Shown: piece after piece, positions 53,359 to 62,677 of the stretch
Numbering within the stretch: position 1 is the first letter of the stretch
How the letters are laid out: every line of letters begins with the position of its first letter
Notes under the pieces: generated by a model
What the model was told of the DNA's origin: nothing
Seen by the model: only the letters and a program-made list of their open reading frames with translations
Database searches by the model: none
Translations under genes and position numbers: made by a program
Assembly: GCF_900102035.1 (NCBI RefSeq)
Contig: NZ_LT629689.1
Span: 1,488,001-1,552,000 of the forward strand
From: Pseudomonas extremaustralis
Lineage (GTDB): Bacteria; Pseudomonadota; Gammaproteobacteria; Pseudomonadales; Pseudomonadaceae
Reading direction: 5' to 3'
Length of the DNA: 64,000 bases

Positions 53359-54768
53359 TCAGCCCTCCACCACCCAGGTGTCCTTGGTTCCGCCGCCTTG
53401 CGACGAGTTGACGATCAGCGAGCCTTCACGCAGGGCGACCCGTGTGAGGCCGCCGGGCACCAGGCGGGTTTCCTTGCCCGACAGCACAAAGGGCCGCAGG
53501 TCGATATGCCGGGGCGCGATGCCGTTTTCGACAAAGGTGGGGCAGGTGGACAGGCTCAGGGTCGGTTGGGCGATGTAGGCATGGGGACGTGCCTTGATGC
53601 GTTGGCGGAAGTCCTCGATCTCGGCGGCGGTGGACGCCGGGCCCACCAGCATGCCGTAGCCGCCGGAGCCCTGGGTTTCCTTGACCACCAGTTCCGGCAG
53701 GTGGGCCAGCACATGGGACAGTTCATCGGGCTTGCGGCACTGGAAGGTCGGCACGTTTTGCAGGATCGGTTCTTCGTCCAGGTAGAAACGGATCATTTCT
53801 GGCACGTAGGGGTAGATCGACTTGTCGTCGGCCACGCCGGTGCCGATGGCATTGGCCAGCACCACATTGCCGGCGCAATAGGCCGCGACCAGGCCGGGCA
53901 CGCCAAGCATCGAGTCGGGGTTGAACGCCAGCGGGTCGAGGAACGCGTCGTCGATCCGGCGGTAGATCACGTCCACGGCCTTGGGCCCATCGGTGGTGCG
54001 CATGAAGACCTTGAGGTCGTGCACGAACAGGTCGGCACCTTCCACCAGTTCCACGCCCATTTCCCGTGCCAGGAACGCATGTTCGAAAAATGCGCTGTTA
54101 AAGCGTCCGGGCGTCAGCACCACCACGTTGGGGTTGTCCAGGCGGCTTGAGCTTTTGAGGGTCTTGAGCAGCAGGTTGGGGTAGTGGTCCACCGGCGCGA
54201 TGCGCTGCTTGGCGAACACTTCGGGGAACAGGCGCATCATCATCTTGCGGTCTTCGAGCATGTAGCTCACGCCGCTGGGAGTGCGCAGGTTGTCTTCGAG
54301 CACGTAGTAGGTGCCGTCGCCATCGCGCACCAGGTCGACGCCGGAGATGTGCGAGTAGATGTCGCGGTGCAGGTCCAGGCCGACCATGGCCTGCTGGTAA
54401 CCCTCGTTGCCCAGCACCTGGTCCGCCGGAATGATCCCGGCCTTGATGATGCGCTGGTCGTGGTAGATGTCGGCGAGGAACATGTTCAGCGCATTGACCC
54501 GCTGGATACAGCCGCGTTCGATCACGTTCCATTCGCTGGCGGGGATGCTGCGCGGGATGATGTCGAAGGGGATCAGGCGTTCGGTGTCTTGCTCGTCGCC
54601 ATAGAGGGTGAAGGTGATCCCGGCGCGGTGGAACAGCAAATCGGCTTCGCGACGACGCTGGGCCAGCAGTTCCGGCGGCGTGTTGGCCAGCCAGCGGGAG
54701 AAATCCTGATAGTGCGCACGGCACACGCCATTTGCGTCATTCATTTCGTCAAAGAAAGATCGAGCCAT
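53359..54768 (-). CDS. Circularly permuted type 2 ATP-grasp protein
   Basis: 469 residues. GDGTYYVLEDNLRTPSGVSYMLEDR (in outline) and VVKETQGSGGYGMLVGP are the ATP-grasp elements in permuted order. Enzymes of this kind join an acyl-phosphate to an amine. First gene of a two-gene unit with the alpha-E protein; the transglutaminase that often follows is not here. Confidence 0.9.
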   Translation of the reverse strand: MARSFFDEMNDANGVCRAHYQDFSRWLANTPPELLAQRRREADLLFHRAGITFTLYGDEQDTERLIPFDIIPRSIPASEWNVIERGCIQRVNALNMFLADIYHDQRIIKAGIIPADQVLGNEGYQQAMVGLDLHRDIYSHISGVDLVRDGDGTYYVLEDNLRTPSGVSYMLEDRKMMMRLFPEVFAKQRIAPVDHYPNLLLKTLKSSSRLDNPNVVVLTPGRFNSAFFEHAFLAREMGVELVEGADLFVHDLKVFMRTTDGPKAVDVIYRRIDDAFLDPLAFNPDSMLGVPGLVAAYCAGNVVLANAIGTGVADDKSIYPYVPEMIRFYLDEEPILQNVPTFQCRKPDELSHVLAHLPELVVKETQGSGGYGMLVGPASTAAEIEDFRQRIKARPHAYIAQPTLSLSTCPTFVENGIAPRHIDLRPFVLSGKETRLVPGGLTRVALREGSLIVNSSQGGGTKDTWVVEG

Positions 54769-54988
54769 TTCAGTACCTTGTCAGTGCCAAAGGAAGCCTT
54801 GGGGGGCACTGCCGCTTTAAACAACGCATTTTTTTATGAGCCCGTGGCTGAGGGTGCCAATGGGCCTGGTCCTTACTTTCTTTTGGGGTCGGCTCTGGGT
54901 CGGGGGGTAACGAATGTTCCTGTATTCGGGCAGATGAACGAATAAAGCAATGCCTGTGCCGAAACGCTATTCCGCCCCCACCTAACGC

Positions 54989-55092
54989 CCTGTAGGCGCG
55001 AGCTTGCGCGCGAAAAACCCCAGAACACCTCGCTTATCCGGAATGCCCGCGTCATCGTTGGCGACCTTCGCGAGCAAGCTCGCTCCTACAAG
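54989..55092. repeat. REP doublet (REPIN)
   Basis: CCTGTAGGCGCGAGCTTGCG at 54989 and the inverted partner ending GCTCGCTCCTACAAGG at 55092, spaced about 45 bases. 54769-54988 before it holds the ATP-grasp promoter region and nothing else I can assign. Confidence 0.8.
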
Positions 55093-55226
55093 GAAGCTTT
55101 ATGCCCTGACTTGGTGCGTGACATCCCGCCGACCCAGGTCCAGGAAAACGACTACAGTCCAGACTTCAAGCACCAGCCTTAAACCGATGCCGATATCGAT
55201 CCCCAAGGCGGGTAAAGGAGACGGTC

Positions 55227-55376
55227 ATGTCAGACGAACCGAAAGAAGAACCGGAAGAAGAACTCAACGATCCGGGCAATGAAGACCCCGGCTCCCTGAT
55301 GGACGATGCGCAAGTGCCGCTCAGCGAGCCAGATGACGCTGCGGATGGGGGCCATACCGAAGAAAATCAGCATTGA
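55227..55376 (+). CDS. Small very acidic protein
   Basis: 49 residues behind an excellent AAAGGAG site. About a third Asp/Glu (SDEPKEEPEEELNDPGNEDP at the start), no hydrophobic segment, likely unstructured. Unknown function; DNA-mimic or stress-related roles are conceivable only as guesses. Convergent with the REC-EAL gene. Confidence 0.6.
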   Translation: MSDEPKEEPEEELNDPGNEDPGSLMDDAQVPLSEPDDAADGGHTEENQH

Positions 55377-55392
55377 TAGGGCATTGGCGCTC

Positions 55393-56634
55393 CTAGCGCT
55401 CCAGTAGCAGCCGCTCCAAGGTCGCGACCGGCAGCGGCCGGCTGAACAGGTAGCCTTGAATCTGGTCGCAGCCGGCCTCTTTCAAGAAGGCCAGTTGTGC
55501 CTGGGTTTCCACGCCTTCGGCCACCACCCGCAGGTTCAGGCTATGGGCCAGTTCGATAATGGTGCGGGTGATGGCCGCATCCTGCGGGTTGCTGGTGACT
55601 TCGCGGATGAACGCGATGTCGATTTTCAGCGTGTCGATGGGAAACCGCCGCAGGTACGCCAGGCTCGAGTAGCCGGTGCCGAAGTCGTCGATGGAGATCT
55701 TCACGCCCATGGCGCGCAGGCGCTGCAAGCTGGCGATGGTGTGTTGGGTGTTTTCCATCAGCGAGCCTTCGGTCAGCTCGACCTCCAGGCAATGGGGCGC
55801 TACTCCGAACGTGGCGAGCGCCGAGGCGATATCGGCGATCAGGTCGCCTTCGATCAATTGATGGCCGGACACGTTCACCGACACTTCCACGGCGCCAATC
55901 GCCGTGCGTTGCCACGTCGCAATCTGCTGGCAAACGCTATCGATCACCCAGCGTCCCACCGTCACGATCAATCCCAGGCTTTCCAGGATGGGCACGAACA
56001 CGGCCGGAGACACCGCGCCATAACCGGGCCGATCCCAGCGCAGCAACGCTTCCAGTGCACAAATCCGCCCGCTGGCCAGTTCGACCTTGGGTTGGTAATG
56101 CAGGGTGAGCGCCTGCCGTTCCACCGCTTGGCGCAGGGCGTTTTCCAGGTCCTGGCGGGTCAGGTCATGCACATGCATGTGCGCGGTCTCGTTGTTCTGG
56201 CCGCGCAGTTGCTGCTCAAGCATCAGGCTATGGTCTTTCAACTGGTCGCCATGGGTCTTGAGCCGCAGCAGATTGCGCACCCGCAACCATAATTCGATGC
56301 GCTCCACCGGCTTGCTGATGAATTCCTCGGCGCCGGTCTGCAGGCCATTGATGCGGGCGCTCGACTCGCTCAGGGCCGAGAGCATGATGATCGGAATGCT
56401 GGCCGTGGTCTCGTCGCCCTTGAGTTGGCTGGCGACTTCGTAACCGTCCATGCCCGGCATCATGATGTCCAGCAGGATCAGGTCGGGAAGACGTTGGGCA
56501 ATCAGGTCCAGCGCTTCTTCGCCGCTGCCCGCGCTCATGGTCTGGTAGCCCTCGTGTTGCAGCAGGGTTTCCAGCAGCTTGCGAATCTGCGGTTCGTCAT
56601 CGACGATCAGGAGCGTTGCGGGTTGGCTGGCCAT
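55393..56634 (-). CDS. Response regulator with EAL phosphodiesterase output
   Basis: 413 residues: receiver domain at ~7-120 (phospho-Asp in [14 protein letters not shown]), a short linker, and an EAL domain (~160-405) with [40 protein letters not shown] and VAEGVET, all catalytic positions retained. It should hydrolyse c-di-GMP on phosphorylation by a kinase, probably the one two genes upstream. Confidence 0.92.
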   Translation of the reverse strand: MASQPATLLIVDDEPQIRKLLETLLQHEGYQTMSAGSGEEALDLIAQRLPDLILLDIMMPGMDGYEVASQLKGDETTASIPIIMLSALSESSARINGLQTGAEEFISKPVERIELWLRVRNLLRLKTHGDQLKDHSLMLEQQLRGQNNETAHMHVHDLTRQDLENALRQAVERQALTLHYQPKVELASGRICALEALLRWDRPGYGAVSPAVFVPILESLGLIVTVGRWVIDSVCQQIATWQRTAIGAVEVSVNVSGHQLIEGDLIADIASALATFGVAPHCLEVELTEGSLMENTQHTIASLQRLRAMGVKISIDDFGTGYSSLAYLRRFPIDTLKIDIAFIREVTSNPQDAAITRTIIELAHSLNLRVVAEGVETQAQLAFLKEAGCDQIQGYLFSRPLPVATLERLLLER

Positions 56635-56643
56635 GGAGAGGAC

Positions 56644-57027
56644 TCATGTGAGAGGTGTGATGTTGTTTTGCAGCAGTGTGTCGATCACCTGGTACAGCTC
56701 TTTGTAGCGCAACGGCTTGATGATGTAGGCATCGCAACCGGCCAGCCGGGTCTTTTCGCGGTCTTCCTTCATGGCCATGGCGGTCAGGGCGATCACCGGG
56801 ATATGGGCGGTGAGCGGGTCGTGCTTGAGCAGCGCGGTGGCGGCCAGGCCGTCCATGCCCGGCAACTGGATATCCATCAGGATCAGCGCCGGTTGCCGTT
56901 CACGAGCCAGGGTCAGGCCGATCTCGGCATCGGCGGCCCACAACACCGTGTGCCCGGCGTTGACCAGCAACAGCCGCGCCAGGCGCATATTGGCCTCGTT
57001 GTCTTCGACGATCAGGATGTCGGCCAT
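56644..57027 (-). CDS. Single-domain response regulator
   Basis: 127 residues from ATG 57027, overlapping the kinase stop by 16 bases. VEDNEANMRLARLLL, the Asp in LILMDIQLPGMDGL and K in IIKPLRYKEL are the receiver residues. CheY/DivK-like, no output domain; likely a phosphate shuttle between the kinase and the REC-EAL protein. Confidence 0.9.
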   Translation of the reverse strand: MADILIVEDNEANMRLARLLLVNAGHTVLWAADAEIGLTLARERQPALILMDIQLPGMDGLAATALLKHDPLTAHIPVIALTAMAMKEDREKTRLAGCDAYIIKPLRYKELYQVIDTLLQNNITPLT

Positions 57028-58376
57028 GCAGCCTCCGAGGCGCGGTGCAACGGTAGCCACACCACGAAACGCGCGCCCAGGCCGACCTGGCTGGCGACCG
57101 CGACGCTGCCGCCGTGCAGTTCGGTCAGTTGCTTGACCATCGCCAGGCCCAGTCCCGTGCCTTCGAATTTGCGCGCCAGGCTGCTGTCGATCTGGCTGAA
57201 GGCCTTGAACAGCTGGCCCATGTCGTCCTCGGCAATGCCGATGCCGGTGTCGCTGACGCTCAATTCAAGAAATCGCTGCTGGGCACTGGGCTGCAAGGCA
57301 AAACCGTACACCGGCCATTCGCCGGGAATCCGGCCGACCTGTTCGCGGTCTACCTGACGCACCGCCAGGGTCACCGAACTGCCGTGTTCGCTGAATTTCA
57401 CCGCATTAGCCAGCAAGTTGTAGACGATCTGCTTGGTCTTGCGCAGGTCCAGCAGCAACGTGCCGAAGTCTTCCTGGCAGTCGAGCTTCAATTGGATGCG
57501 CTGCAGGGCAGCCTTTTCGCGCACGATCAACAGGCTGTTGGCCAACAAGCCGGCGAGCGCCACGGCCTCCAATTCCAGGTCCATCATCCCGGCCTCGACT
57601 TTGGACAGGTCAAGGATGTCGTTGATCAGCGACAGCAAGTGCTGGCCGCTGGTGAAGATGTCGCCGATGTATTCGCGCTGCACCTCGCTCATCTCGCCCA
57701 CCAGCCCATCCTTCAGGGCCTCGGAAAAACCAATGACCGCATTCAACGGCGTGCGCAGCTCGTGGGACATGGTGGCGAGGAATTCGGACTTCATGTGGCT
57801 GGCATGTTCCAGCTCCAGGTTCTTTTCTTCCAGCGCGCGTTCAAACCCCTTGCGCTCGATTTCTTCCTGCTTGCGCGCCGTGTTGTCGGTGCCGATCAAC
57901 AGGTAGCCGATGATCGTGTCATGGCGGTTGCGCAGGGCGGTCACCGAAACCATGGCCGACAGGCGGCTGCCGTCCTTGCGGATATACGTGAGCTCGTAAA
58001 TGTCTTCGATGCCACGGGAAGCCTTGAACACCAGGGCTTCGAAACCCGGGGTGATGGGGGTGTCGAGTTCGAGGCTGAGGGCGGCGGCGCGGGTGATCAA
58101 TTCGGCGGGGTCGGAGATGTCGGCGGGGGTGATGCGGTTCAGCACGTCGGCGGCGGCGTAGCCGAGCATGCGTTCGGCGCCGACATTGAAGATCTGGATC
58201 ACGCCTTTTTCGTCGGTGGCGATGCTGGAGAAGCGGGCGCTGTTAAAGATCGCGTCTTGCAGGGCGCCGGCCTTGAGCAGGGTTTTCTGGCGTTTGAACT
58301 CAACGATCTTTTCGGCCCTTGACTGGGCTTCGGGCGGGGTACCAAGGGCTGATTTGTCCACTGCGGTATTTTCCAT
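57012..58376 (-). CDS. PAS-containing sensor histidine kinase
   Basis: 454 residues, no membrane segment. PAS domain at ~45-165 (FSSIATDEKGVIQIFNVGAERMLGYAAADV, in outline), H-box MSHELRTPLNAVIGFSEAL at ~205, and an HATPase domain with DTGIGIAEDDM and FEGTGLGLAMVKQL. Cytosolic sensor. Operon with the two response regulators downstream (translational overlap). Confidence 0.92.
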   Translation of the reverse strand: MENTAVDKSALGTPPEAQSRAEKIVEFKRQKTLLKAGALQDAIFNSARFSSIATDEKGVIQIFNVGAERMLGYAAADVLNRITPADISDPAELITRAAALSLELDTPITPGFEALVFKASRGIEDIYELTYIRKDGSRLSAMVSVTALRNRHDTIIGYLLIGTDNTARKQEEIERKGFERALEEKNLELEHASHMKSEFLATMSHELRTPLNAVIGFSEALKDGLVGEMSEVQREYIGDIFTSGQHLLSLINDILDLSKVEAGMMDLELEAVALAGLLANSLLIVREKAALQRIQLKLDCQEDFGTLLLDLRKTKQIVYNLLANAVKFSEHGSSVTLAVRQVDREQVGRIPGEWPVYGFALQPSAQQRFLELSVSDTGIGIAEDDMGQLFKAFSQIDSSLARKFEGTGLGLAMVKQLTELHGGSVAVASQVGLGARFVVWLPLHRASEAAWPTS

Positions 58377-58523
58377 GCAGATCAGGCGTGGCCGTGTCAG
58401 TGACAGGGCCGCAGAGCATGCTCACAGAAAATCGCGTGAACGCGATGAGGAGGAGATGAAGTGCTTGGACAATAGCAGATCGCGTGCGCAACACGTTACG
58501 CACACACTCAAACGGGTGTATGG

Positions 58524-58549
58524 AAAAAAAGGGCGGCTAAGCGCCCTTT
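58524..58549 (-). terminator. Rho-independent terminator of the GNAT gene
   Basis: On the minus strand GGGCGC / GCCGCCC stem followed by seven Ts, 17 bases past the stop of the gene at 58566. Confidence 0.75.
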
Positions 58550-58565
58550 GGTCGGGTGGCGAGGC

Positions 58566-59129
58566 TCAGAGCACGATGCTGCTGATCACTTGGGTGCTGT
58601 CGTCCGGGTCAGTGACGGTATGGAACCCCAGGGCGTGGGTCAGCTCGCGCAGCCCCGTGTTGGTCGCCGCATCCACGGTGTACATCAACTTGAAGCCGTT
58701 TTTGCGGGCGGTGGTCATCAGGTGCTGCATCAAAATGCGGCCCAGCCCCAGATGCTGCCAAGGGTCGGCCACGGTCACCGCACACTCGCATTCTTCCTCG
58801 CGGGCGGCGGCGTAACGGGCGACGCCGATTTCGATCAACTGGCCGTTGTCGTGCACCAGCGCGATAAATGCCATGCGTTGCTGATTGTCGACATCCATCA
58901 ATTGATCGAGCAGGTTTTTGCCGGGCTCGTTGATTTCACCCAGAAAGCGCGCGTGCCGAGACTCGCGGGATAATCCCTTGATGAAGTTGTATTCCCGTTC
59001 ACGGTCTTCGGCAGTCAGCGGGCGGACCAGCACATGGCGACCGTCGTCCAGTTGTTCGATCCAGTGTTCGTGGGGAATGGCCGCATAGGCGGCAGCGGCT
59101 TGCCTGTTGTGTTCTGCAATGGTTGGCAT
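58566..59129 (-). CDS. GNAT-family N-acetyltransferase
   Basis: 187 residues. The acetyl-CoA site is around HLGLGRILMQHLMTTARKNG (Q/RxxGxG/A form) and VRPLTAEDREREYNFIKGL gives the N-terminal motif. Similar proteins are the acetyltransferase modules of acetate-switch regulators; the substrate is unknown. Its own promoter and terminator make it monocistronic. Confidence 0.87.
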   Translation of the reverse strand: MPTIAEHNRQAAAAYAAIPHEHWIEQLDDGRHVLVRPLTAEDREREYNFIKGLSRESRHARFLGEINEPGKNLLDQLMDVDNQQRMAFIALVHDNGQLIEIGVARYAAAREEECECAVTVADPWQHLGLGRILMQHLMTTARKNGFKLMYTVDAATNTGLRELTHALGFHTVTDPDDSTQVISSIVL

Positions 59130-59228
59130 AGCGTGACCTCCAGGGATGGGATGGGTTCGGGGCAGCGCCCTTTCAGTTGGTTTGTACGCCTTTACCGGCA
59201 GGCAAAGCTGATATGGATCAGATCAGCG

Positions 59229-59978
59229 TTACTCCGGGCCATGGCGATGACAGCCGGCAATGAACGCCTTGAGTTGCGCCAGGTCGAGGATCTCGACGTT
59301 GCGCCCGCTGATATGCACCAGGCCCAGTTTGCGCAACTGCGCGATACTGCGGCACACCGTCTCCAGTCGCAGGCCCAGGTAGGAGCCGATTTCTTCCCGT
59401 CTCATGCGTAATACAAAAGAGCGCGCCGAATAACCGCGTCGACTCATGCGTGCCGAGAGGTTCAATACGAATGCAGACAGTCGCTCGTCGGCGTTCATAT
59501 TGCCCATCTGCAATAACATGCTGTGATCGCGAACGATTTCGCGGCTCATGATTTTGTTTAAGTTATGTTGCAGCGACGGTATCTGACTGGCCAGTCGTTC
59601 AAGTTGACTGAAATGCACCGGGCACACTTCGCTGTCTTCCAGAGCGATGGCATGGCAGGCGTGTTTGTCGGCGCTGATGGCATCCAGGCCGAGCATTTCC
59701 CCGGCCATTTGAAAGCCGGTGACTTGTTCGCGGCCGTCCACGGACAGTATGCAGGTCTTGAAGAAACCGGTATGCACCGCATACAGCGAGCGCAGAGGGT
59801 CTGCGGTGCGATACAGCGAAGTGCCCTTTTTGACTTTGAGTCGTTGGGGTATCAACGTATCCAAACGATCCACTTCGGCTTCTGTCAGGCCGATGGGCAA
59901 GCACAACTCCAAAACACTGCAGTTAGCGCAGGCTGTTTTTAAATGTTGGGTTTGTACAAGGAAAGGTGTTGACTTCAT
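59229..59978 (-). CDS. FNR/ANR-type oxygen-sensing regulator (second copy type)
   Basis: 249 residues from ATG 59978. Cluster cysteines C17, C20, C26 and C119 sit exactly three positions before those of E. coli FNR (20, 23, 29, 122), so a 4Fe-4S cluster is expected. The recognition helix reads GLRLETVCRSIAQL: E206 and R210 match FNR E209 and R213, but the Ser between is Cys209. It is next to a universal stress protein and close to an ADH with ANR boxes, so it is probably one of the extra FNR paralogs of Pseudomonas rather than Anr itself. Confidence 0.9.
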   Translation of the reverse strand: MKSTPFLVQTQHLKTACANCSVLELCLPIGLTEAEVDRLDTLIPQRLKVKKGTSLYRTADPLRSLYAVHTGFFKTCILSVDGREQVTGFQMAGEMLGLDAISADKHACHAIALEDSEVCPVHFSQLERLASQIPSLQHNLNKIMSREIVRDHSMLLQMGNMNADERLSAFVLNLSARMSRRGYSARSFVLRMRREEIGSYLGLRLETVCRSIAQLRKLGLVHISGRNVEILDLAQLKAFIAGCHRHGPE

Positions 59979-60131
59979 GCCGAAAGCCTCTTGCACACAA
60001 AGATTATCTTTTCACTAAACATCCAAGTGCCAGGAAAAGATAGGTGCAAGTTGGACTTCCGCAAGTTCTTCGTTGCGTTCGAGGGAAGAGGACGGCAATG
60101 CAGCTATTCAAATGAGTGAATTAGCCGGTTT

Positions 60132-60157
60132 CCCTCGCTGCGAACGCTGCAGCGAGG
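60132..60157. terminator. Hairpin after the universal stress protein gene
   Basis: CCCTCGCTGC and GCAGCGAGGG arms, 20 bases past the stop of the gene at 60177. No U-run follows, so the terminator role is uncertain. Confidence 0.4.
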
Positions 60158-60176
60158 GGGGGCTGGTCACCACGAT

Positions 60177-61100
60177 TCAATCGATCATTTGCGGCTCAAC
60201 CATCCATACGCTGCACGGCATCTTGTACAACAGCGACTCGGCAGTACTACCCAACAGCCGCGACAGGCCGCGATGACCGACGCGCCCCATGACGATCACA
60301 TCGACGTTATAGGCATCGGCATAGCTGGCCAGCACTTTCGCCGGGTTGCCCAGGATCATATGGCGCCGCTCCTGCGAGATACCGTTGCGCTTGACCAGTG
60401 CATCGAAGGCCTGGCCCTGATCATCGAACAGGCGTTTGGCCGCTTCGGAGGAGAAAACCCGGGCGCCGCTGCCAAACCCATACTGCTGGGCGCCCAGGTC
60501 CGACAGGTCGTGGGCATAAATCACGTCCACTTCGGCATTGCAGGCCGTGGCCAGCTTGTCGGCTTCGTGGAGGATGCGGTCGTTAAGGCTGTTGTAGGCC
60601 TCCTCGTGATGAAACGGGTCGACGGCCGCCACAATCCTGCGTGGCAGTGCGTGCAGCGCGGCGCTGACGAAATGCAGCGGCACCGGGCATTCGCGGATCA
60701 AGTGCACGTCCAGCGGCGTGAACATCAGCCGCGACAGCAGAGACTGATGCTCCAACGCCTTGATCACCACGGCCATTGGCTCTTCCTTGAGGCGCACCAG
60801 AATCTCCTGCAGCGGGCGCTCCACCCACGCCACTTCGGTGGTGACGGTCAGGCCGAGTTTGCGCAGGGGCCTGGCCTGGTCTTCCAACCACTGGCGATGG
60901 CGCTCCACATAGCCGATGCGCATCTGTTCCAGCGCCTGCTCGTTGACCAGGCCGGCGGTGGCCAAGCCTTCCAGGTAGTCGAAGGCCAGGATATGCAGGG
61001 CCGCGCCTCCGGCTTTGGCCAGGGCGGCGGCCCTGTCGTACGCCGGGCTGTGTTCCATCAATGGCGAAACCAGCAGCAAGTAACGATCTTGAGCGGACAT
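60177..61100 (-). CDS. Tandem universal stress protein
   Basis: 307 residues from ATG 61100 (AAGGGAG upstream). Two UspA domains; the second keeps the nucleotide motif GRVGHRGLSRLLGST, while the first lacks it. Anaerobiosis-induced Usp proteins of Pseudomonas have this layout. An ANR-like box lies at 61183-61196, about 85 bases upstream of the start. Neighbour of the FNR-type regulator on the same strand. Confidence 0.9.
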   Translation of the reverse strand: MSAQDRYLLLVSPLMEHSPAYDRAAALAKAGGAALHILAFDYLEGLATAGLVNEQALEQMRIGYVERHRQWLEDQARPLRKLGLTVTTEVAWVERPLQEILVRLKEEPMAVVIKALEHQSLLSRLMFTPLDVHLIRECPVPLHFVSAALHALPRRIVAAVDPFHHEEAYNSLNDRILHEADKLATACNAEVDVIYAHDLSDLGAQQYGFGSGARVFSSEAAKRLFDDQGQAFDALVKRNGISQERRHMILGNPAKVLASYADAYNVDVIVMGRVGHRGLSRLLGSTAESLLYKMPCSVWMVEPQMID

Positions 61101-61182
61101 GGGCGATCTCCCTTGGGTAACCCGTGGATAGCATCGGCAGTGATGCCTGCTCCAAATGATGGCGTTGGGCGTTGCCGGCGGT

Positions 61183-61196
61183 TTGACTTGCATCAA
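61183..61196. promoter_or_regulatory. ANR/FNR box (nine of ten), upstream of the stress protein
   Basis: TTGAC-N4-ATCAA; consensus is TTGAT-N4-ATCAA. On the minus strand it lies ~85-96 bases before the stress-protein start. Confidence 0.55.
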
Positions 61197-61261
61197 GTCG
61201 ACTTGCGCCAGAGGCAAGCTCAGCGACACCCGGTCGGGCCTGTCGATCAATCCGGGGATAG

Positions 61262-61275
61262 TTGATCGTGATCAA
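61262..61275. promoter_or_regulatory. ANR/FNR box (perfect), upstream of the ADH
   Basis: TTGATCGTGATCAA, an exact match to TTGAT-N4-ATCAA, about 70-80 bases before GTG 61344. Could serve both divergent genes. Confidence 0.8.
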
Positions 61276-61343
61276 CTTGTGTGGGGCCCGCACGGGGCAG
61301 TCTGGTCACCAATCGGATTTTCCCAGGCACAGGAGATCACCCC

Positions 61344-62417
61344 GTGGCAACCATGAGAGCAGCTGTTTTCGTTGAGAAAAACCGCATCGTACTTGACGAC
61401 AAGCCCATCCCCGAAGTCGGCCCGCTGGACGCCTTGGTGCGAATCACCACCACGACCATTTGCGGCACCGACGTGCATATCCTGCGTGGCGAGTACCCGG
61501 TGGCCAAAGGCTTGACCGTGGGCCATGAACCGGTGGGCGTGATCGAACGGCTGGGCTCCCAGGTACGCGGTTTCGTCGAGGGCCAGCGCGTGATTGCCGG
61601 GGCCATCACCCCCAGCGGGCAAAGCTATGCGTGCCTGTGCGGCTGCAGCTCCCAGGACGGCCCCGACACGCGCCACGGCTTTCGCGCGGCCGGCGGGTGG
61701 AAATTCGGCAATACCCTCGATGGCTGCCAGGCCGAATACGTGCTGGTCCCCGATGCGCTGGCCAACCTGTGCCCGATCCCTGATGGCCTGAGCGACGAAC
61801 AAGTGCTGATGTGCCCGGACATCATGTCCACCGGGTTTTCCGGCGCCGAGCGCGGCGAGGTGAACATCGGCGATACGGTGGCGGTGTTCGCCCTGGGCCC
61901 GATCGGCCTGTGTGCGGTGGCGGGGGCCCGCCTCAAAGGCGCGTCCATGATCATTGGCGTGGACGGGGTCGCTGAACGCATGAATGTCGCGCGCGGCCTG
62001 GGCGCTACCCATATCGTCGACTTCAAGAAAGGCAATGTGGTCGAGCAGATCATGGCGTTGACCGACGGTCGCGGGGTGGATGTCGCCATCGAGGCGCTGG
62101 GCACCCAGGGTACGTTCGAGTCGGCGTTGCGGGTGTTGCGTCCGGGTGGGCGAGTGTCCAGCCTCGGGGTGTACTCCAGCGACTTGCACATTCCCTATGA
62201 CGCCTTCGGCGCAGGCCTGGCCGATTACAGCATCGTCTCGACCCTGTGCCCTGGCGGCAAAGAGCGCATGCGGCGCCTGATGGCCGTGGTGGCGAGCGGA
62301 CGGGTGGACCTGTCGCCCCTGGTGACGCACCGCTTCAAGCTCGACGAGATCGAGGCGGCTTATGACCTGTTTGCCCACCAGCGCGACGGTGTGTTGAAAG
62401 TCGCGATTACTCCCTGA
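61344..62417 (+). CDS. Zinc-dependent NAD alcohol dehydrogenase
   Basis: 357 residues from GTG 61344 (AGGAG eight bases upstream; ATG 61353 is in frame but too far). Catalytic zinc GHEPVGVIERLG and CGTDVHI, cofactor site VAVFALGPIGLCAVAGARLKG. The ACLCGCSSQDGPDTRHGFR region replaces the usual structural zinc loop. Closely follows the medium-chain ADH form seen beside anaerobic genes in Pseudomonas; probably secondary alcohols or aldehydes in redox balance. Preceded by a perfect ANR box. Confidence 0.88.
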   Translation: MATMRAAVFVEKNRIVLDDKPIPEVGPLDALVRITTTTICGTDVHILRGEYPVAKGLTVGHEPVGVIERLGSQVRGFVEGQRVIAGAITPSGQSYACLCGCSSQDGPDTRHGFRAAGGWKFGNTLDGCQAEYVLVPDALANLCPIPDGLSDEQVLMCPDIMSTGFSGAERGEVNIGDTVAVFALGPIGLCAVAGARLKGASMIIGVDGVAERMNVARGLGATHIVDFKKGNVVEQIMALTDGRGVDVAIEALGTQGTFESALRVLRPGGRVSSLGVYSSDLHIPYDAFGAGLADYSIVSTLCPGGKERMRRLMAVVASGRVDLSPLVTHRFKLDEIEAAYDLFAHQRDGVLKVAITP

Positions 62418-62449
62418 AGGCGTCCGTGGGGCGTCACTCGAGGCCAAGG

Positions 62450-62677
62450 ATGCTGATTACTATCACGCAACAACAGGCGCCGCTTCGCTGGACCGTGCAT
62501 ATGGACGCCTGGTTCGTCCACTTCGATAGCCAGGCGCAGGCCGAGGCTTTCGTTCAACGCTTGCAGGCGCGTCTGGATGCGCCTCATCCGTGGCCGAGCA
62601 CGGGCGTGCCCGGTTCGGCGAATAAACCCGTGGGGTATGCAACACCGAGATTGATCCGCAGCGGCAGGTATGGATGA
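62450..62677 (+). CDS. Small protein of unknown function
   Basis: 75 residues from ATG 62450. MLITITQQQAPLRWTVHMDAW and FDSQAQAEAFVQRLQARLDA suggest a compact alpha/beta fold like DUF2188-type proteins, not certain. Its stop overlaps the next start (ATGA at 62674), and it begins 33 bases after the ADH, so it is in that operon. Confidence 0.6.
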   Translation: MLITITQQQAPLRWTVHMDAWFVHFDSQAQAEAFVQRLQARLDAPHPWPSTGVPGSANKPVGYATPRLIRSGRYG

